Source: Comamonadaceae bacterium (GTDB lineage Bacteria; Pseudomonadota; Gammaproteobacteria; Burkholderiales; Burkholderiaceae_C). Taken from it: a stretch of 7,261 bases of DNA. Every line of letters begins with the position of its first letter. The first letter of the stretch is position 1. The stretch spans positions 1 through 7,261 of the forward strand of contig CANIDW010000080.1 in NCBI GenBank assembly GCA_947466165.1. Reading direction: 5' to 3'. A model generated the notes under the pieces. The model saw only the letters and a program-made list of their open reading frames with translations, did no database searches and was not told the origin of the DNA. Positions 6,611 through 7,261 of this stretch are shown one piece after another. The position numbers were made by a program, and so were the translations under genes.

Positions 6611-7261
6611 TTATTGTTCGCAGAAGATGGCGCCCTGGCTCATCAATCTGTCAATGGCGGCGGCGTCAAGCCCCTCAGCCATGAGTACAGAGCGTGTGTG
6701 CTCACCGAGCTTGGGAGCACGGGTACGCACTCCACCCGGTGTTTTTGACATCTTGACCGGGACACCAGCGATGGTCAGCTTGTGCACACTGTTGGGTTGC
6801 TCGACCTCGACCAGCATCTGGCGCGTTGCAAAGTGCGGATCCTTAAAGATGTCACCGGCGCTGTACACGGGGCCGTACGGGAGGCGAACAGCAAAGACAG
6901 CCGTCAGCTGAGCCTTGGTACGCACACCAGTGAAAGCTGAAACAATTTTTTTCACCTCAGCAGCGTGCTTCATACGACCATCGTTGGTGCGTAGTCGCGA
7001 GTCTTGTAAAACGTCCTGTCTGTCCATCAATTCGCACAGAGTGACCCAAAAGGAATCACTCGGGCAAGCGATGGTGACCCAGCCATCGCTGGCGGGGAAC
7101 ATGCCTACAGGACAAAACAGCGGATGGTGCGAGCCCTCGGGCTGGGGCGACGTGCCATTGATGGCGTATTGATAGACGATACGCTCCGAGCACGACAGCA
7201 CACCATCGACCATGGCAACATCGACGAACTGTCCGCTTCCGGTTTTTTGCGCATGGATCAC
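6611..7261 (-). CDS. Class III (CaiB/BaiF) acyl-CoA transferase, C-terminal part (5' end outside window)
   Basis: Enzyme of the formyl-CoA transferase/carnitine CoA-transferase family, which moves CoA between organic acids. The frame is open through the right edge. The 216 residues seen are roughly the C-terminal half of a normally 380-420 residue protein, and the first codon seen, GTG, is internal rather than a start. Family-typical stretches are GSGQFVDVAMVDG (about 8-20), an FCPVGMFPASDGWVTIAC segment (49-66), the PYGPVYS loop with DPHFATRQM, and the C-terminal GGVRTRAPKLGEHT before the end. The catalytic aspartate of the family lies N-terminal to this part and cannot be checked. Substrate is unknown. 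GC is lower than in the operon on the left (29/60 and 32/60 in the lines at 6901 and 6961). The gene is on the same strand as the dioxygenase, but the 434-base gap argues against a tight operon. Confidence 0.9.
   Translation of the reverse strand: MIHAQKTGSGQFVDVAMVDGVLSCSERIVYQYAINGTSPQPEGSHHPLFCPVGMFPASDGWVTIACPSDSFWVTLCELMDRQDVLQDSRLRTNDGRMKHAAEVKKIVSAFTGVRTKAQLTAVFAVRLPYGPVYSAGDIFKDPHFATRQMLVEVEQPNSVHKLTIAGVPVKMSKTPGGVRTRAPKLGEHTRSVLMAEGLDAAAIDRLMSQGAIFCEQ

Noticed and set aside
6590..6612. T-run near the CoA-transferase end as a possible terminator
   Set aside because: The T-run reads on the + strand, opposite to the CoA-transferase, and no stem of useful length precedes it. On the minus strand no hairpin follows the stop.

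Overview
The window looks like chromosomal DNA from a high-GC proteobacterium, most likely a betaproteobacterium of the Burkholderiales/Comamonadaceae type. That placement is inferred from the GC-rich codon use, the protein style and the gene neighbourhood; no marker gene is present. 

Left and centre (1-5067, + strand): five genes are packed head to tail as one probable operon. They are the C-terminal part of an oligopeptide/dipeptide-type ABC transporter ATPase (cut by the left edge), a second complete ATPase of the same class, a PLP- and zinc-dependent D-amino-acid dehydratase/deaminase of the D-serine dehydratase-like fold-type III family, an RpiR-family regulator (HTH plus SIS domain), and a D-aminoacylase (N-acyl-D-amino-acid deacylase). 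Three of the four junctions are ATGA stop/start overlaps; the fourth is a 21-nt gap followed by a TTG start. The simplest reading is a salvage route. A peptide-type importer brings in D-amino-acid-containing or N-acylated compounds, the deacylase frees the D-amino acid, the dehydratase turns a hydroxy-D-amino acid into a 2-oxo acid plus ammonia, and the RpiR protein controls the set.

Right of centre (5064-6176, - strand): a TauD/TfdA-type Fe(II)/2-oxoglutarate dioxygenase of unknown substrate converges on the operon. Its stop codon overlaps the deacylase stop codon within the 4-bp palindrome TTAA.

Right (6177-6610): 434 bases without a supportable gene. They hold the dioxygenase upstream region, with a ribosome binding site, a weak candidate promoter and a small inverted repeat. 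The rest has a lower GC content.

Right edge (6611-7261, - strand): the C-terminal part of a class III (CaiB/BaiF) CoA-transferase, whose N-terminus lies beyond the window.

No RNA genes, CRISPR arrays, insertion sequences or origins were seen. I did not find a clearly undescribed system. The most notable points are the coherent D-amino-acid salvage operon and an RpiR regulator whose SIS phosphate-binding motif is degenerate, which suggests a non-standard ligand.
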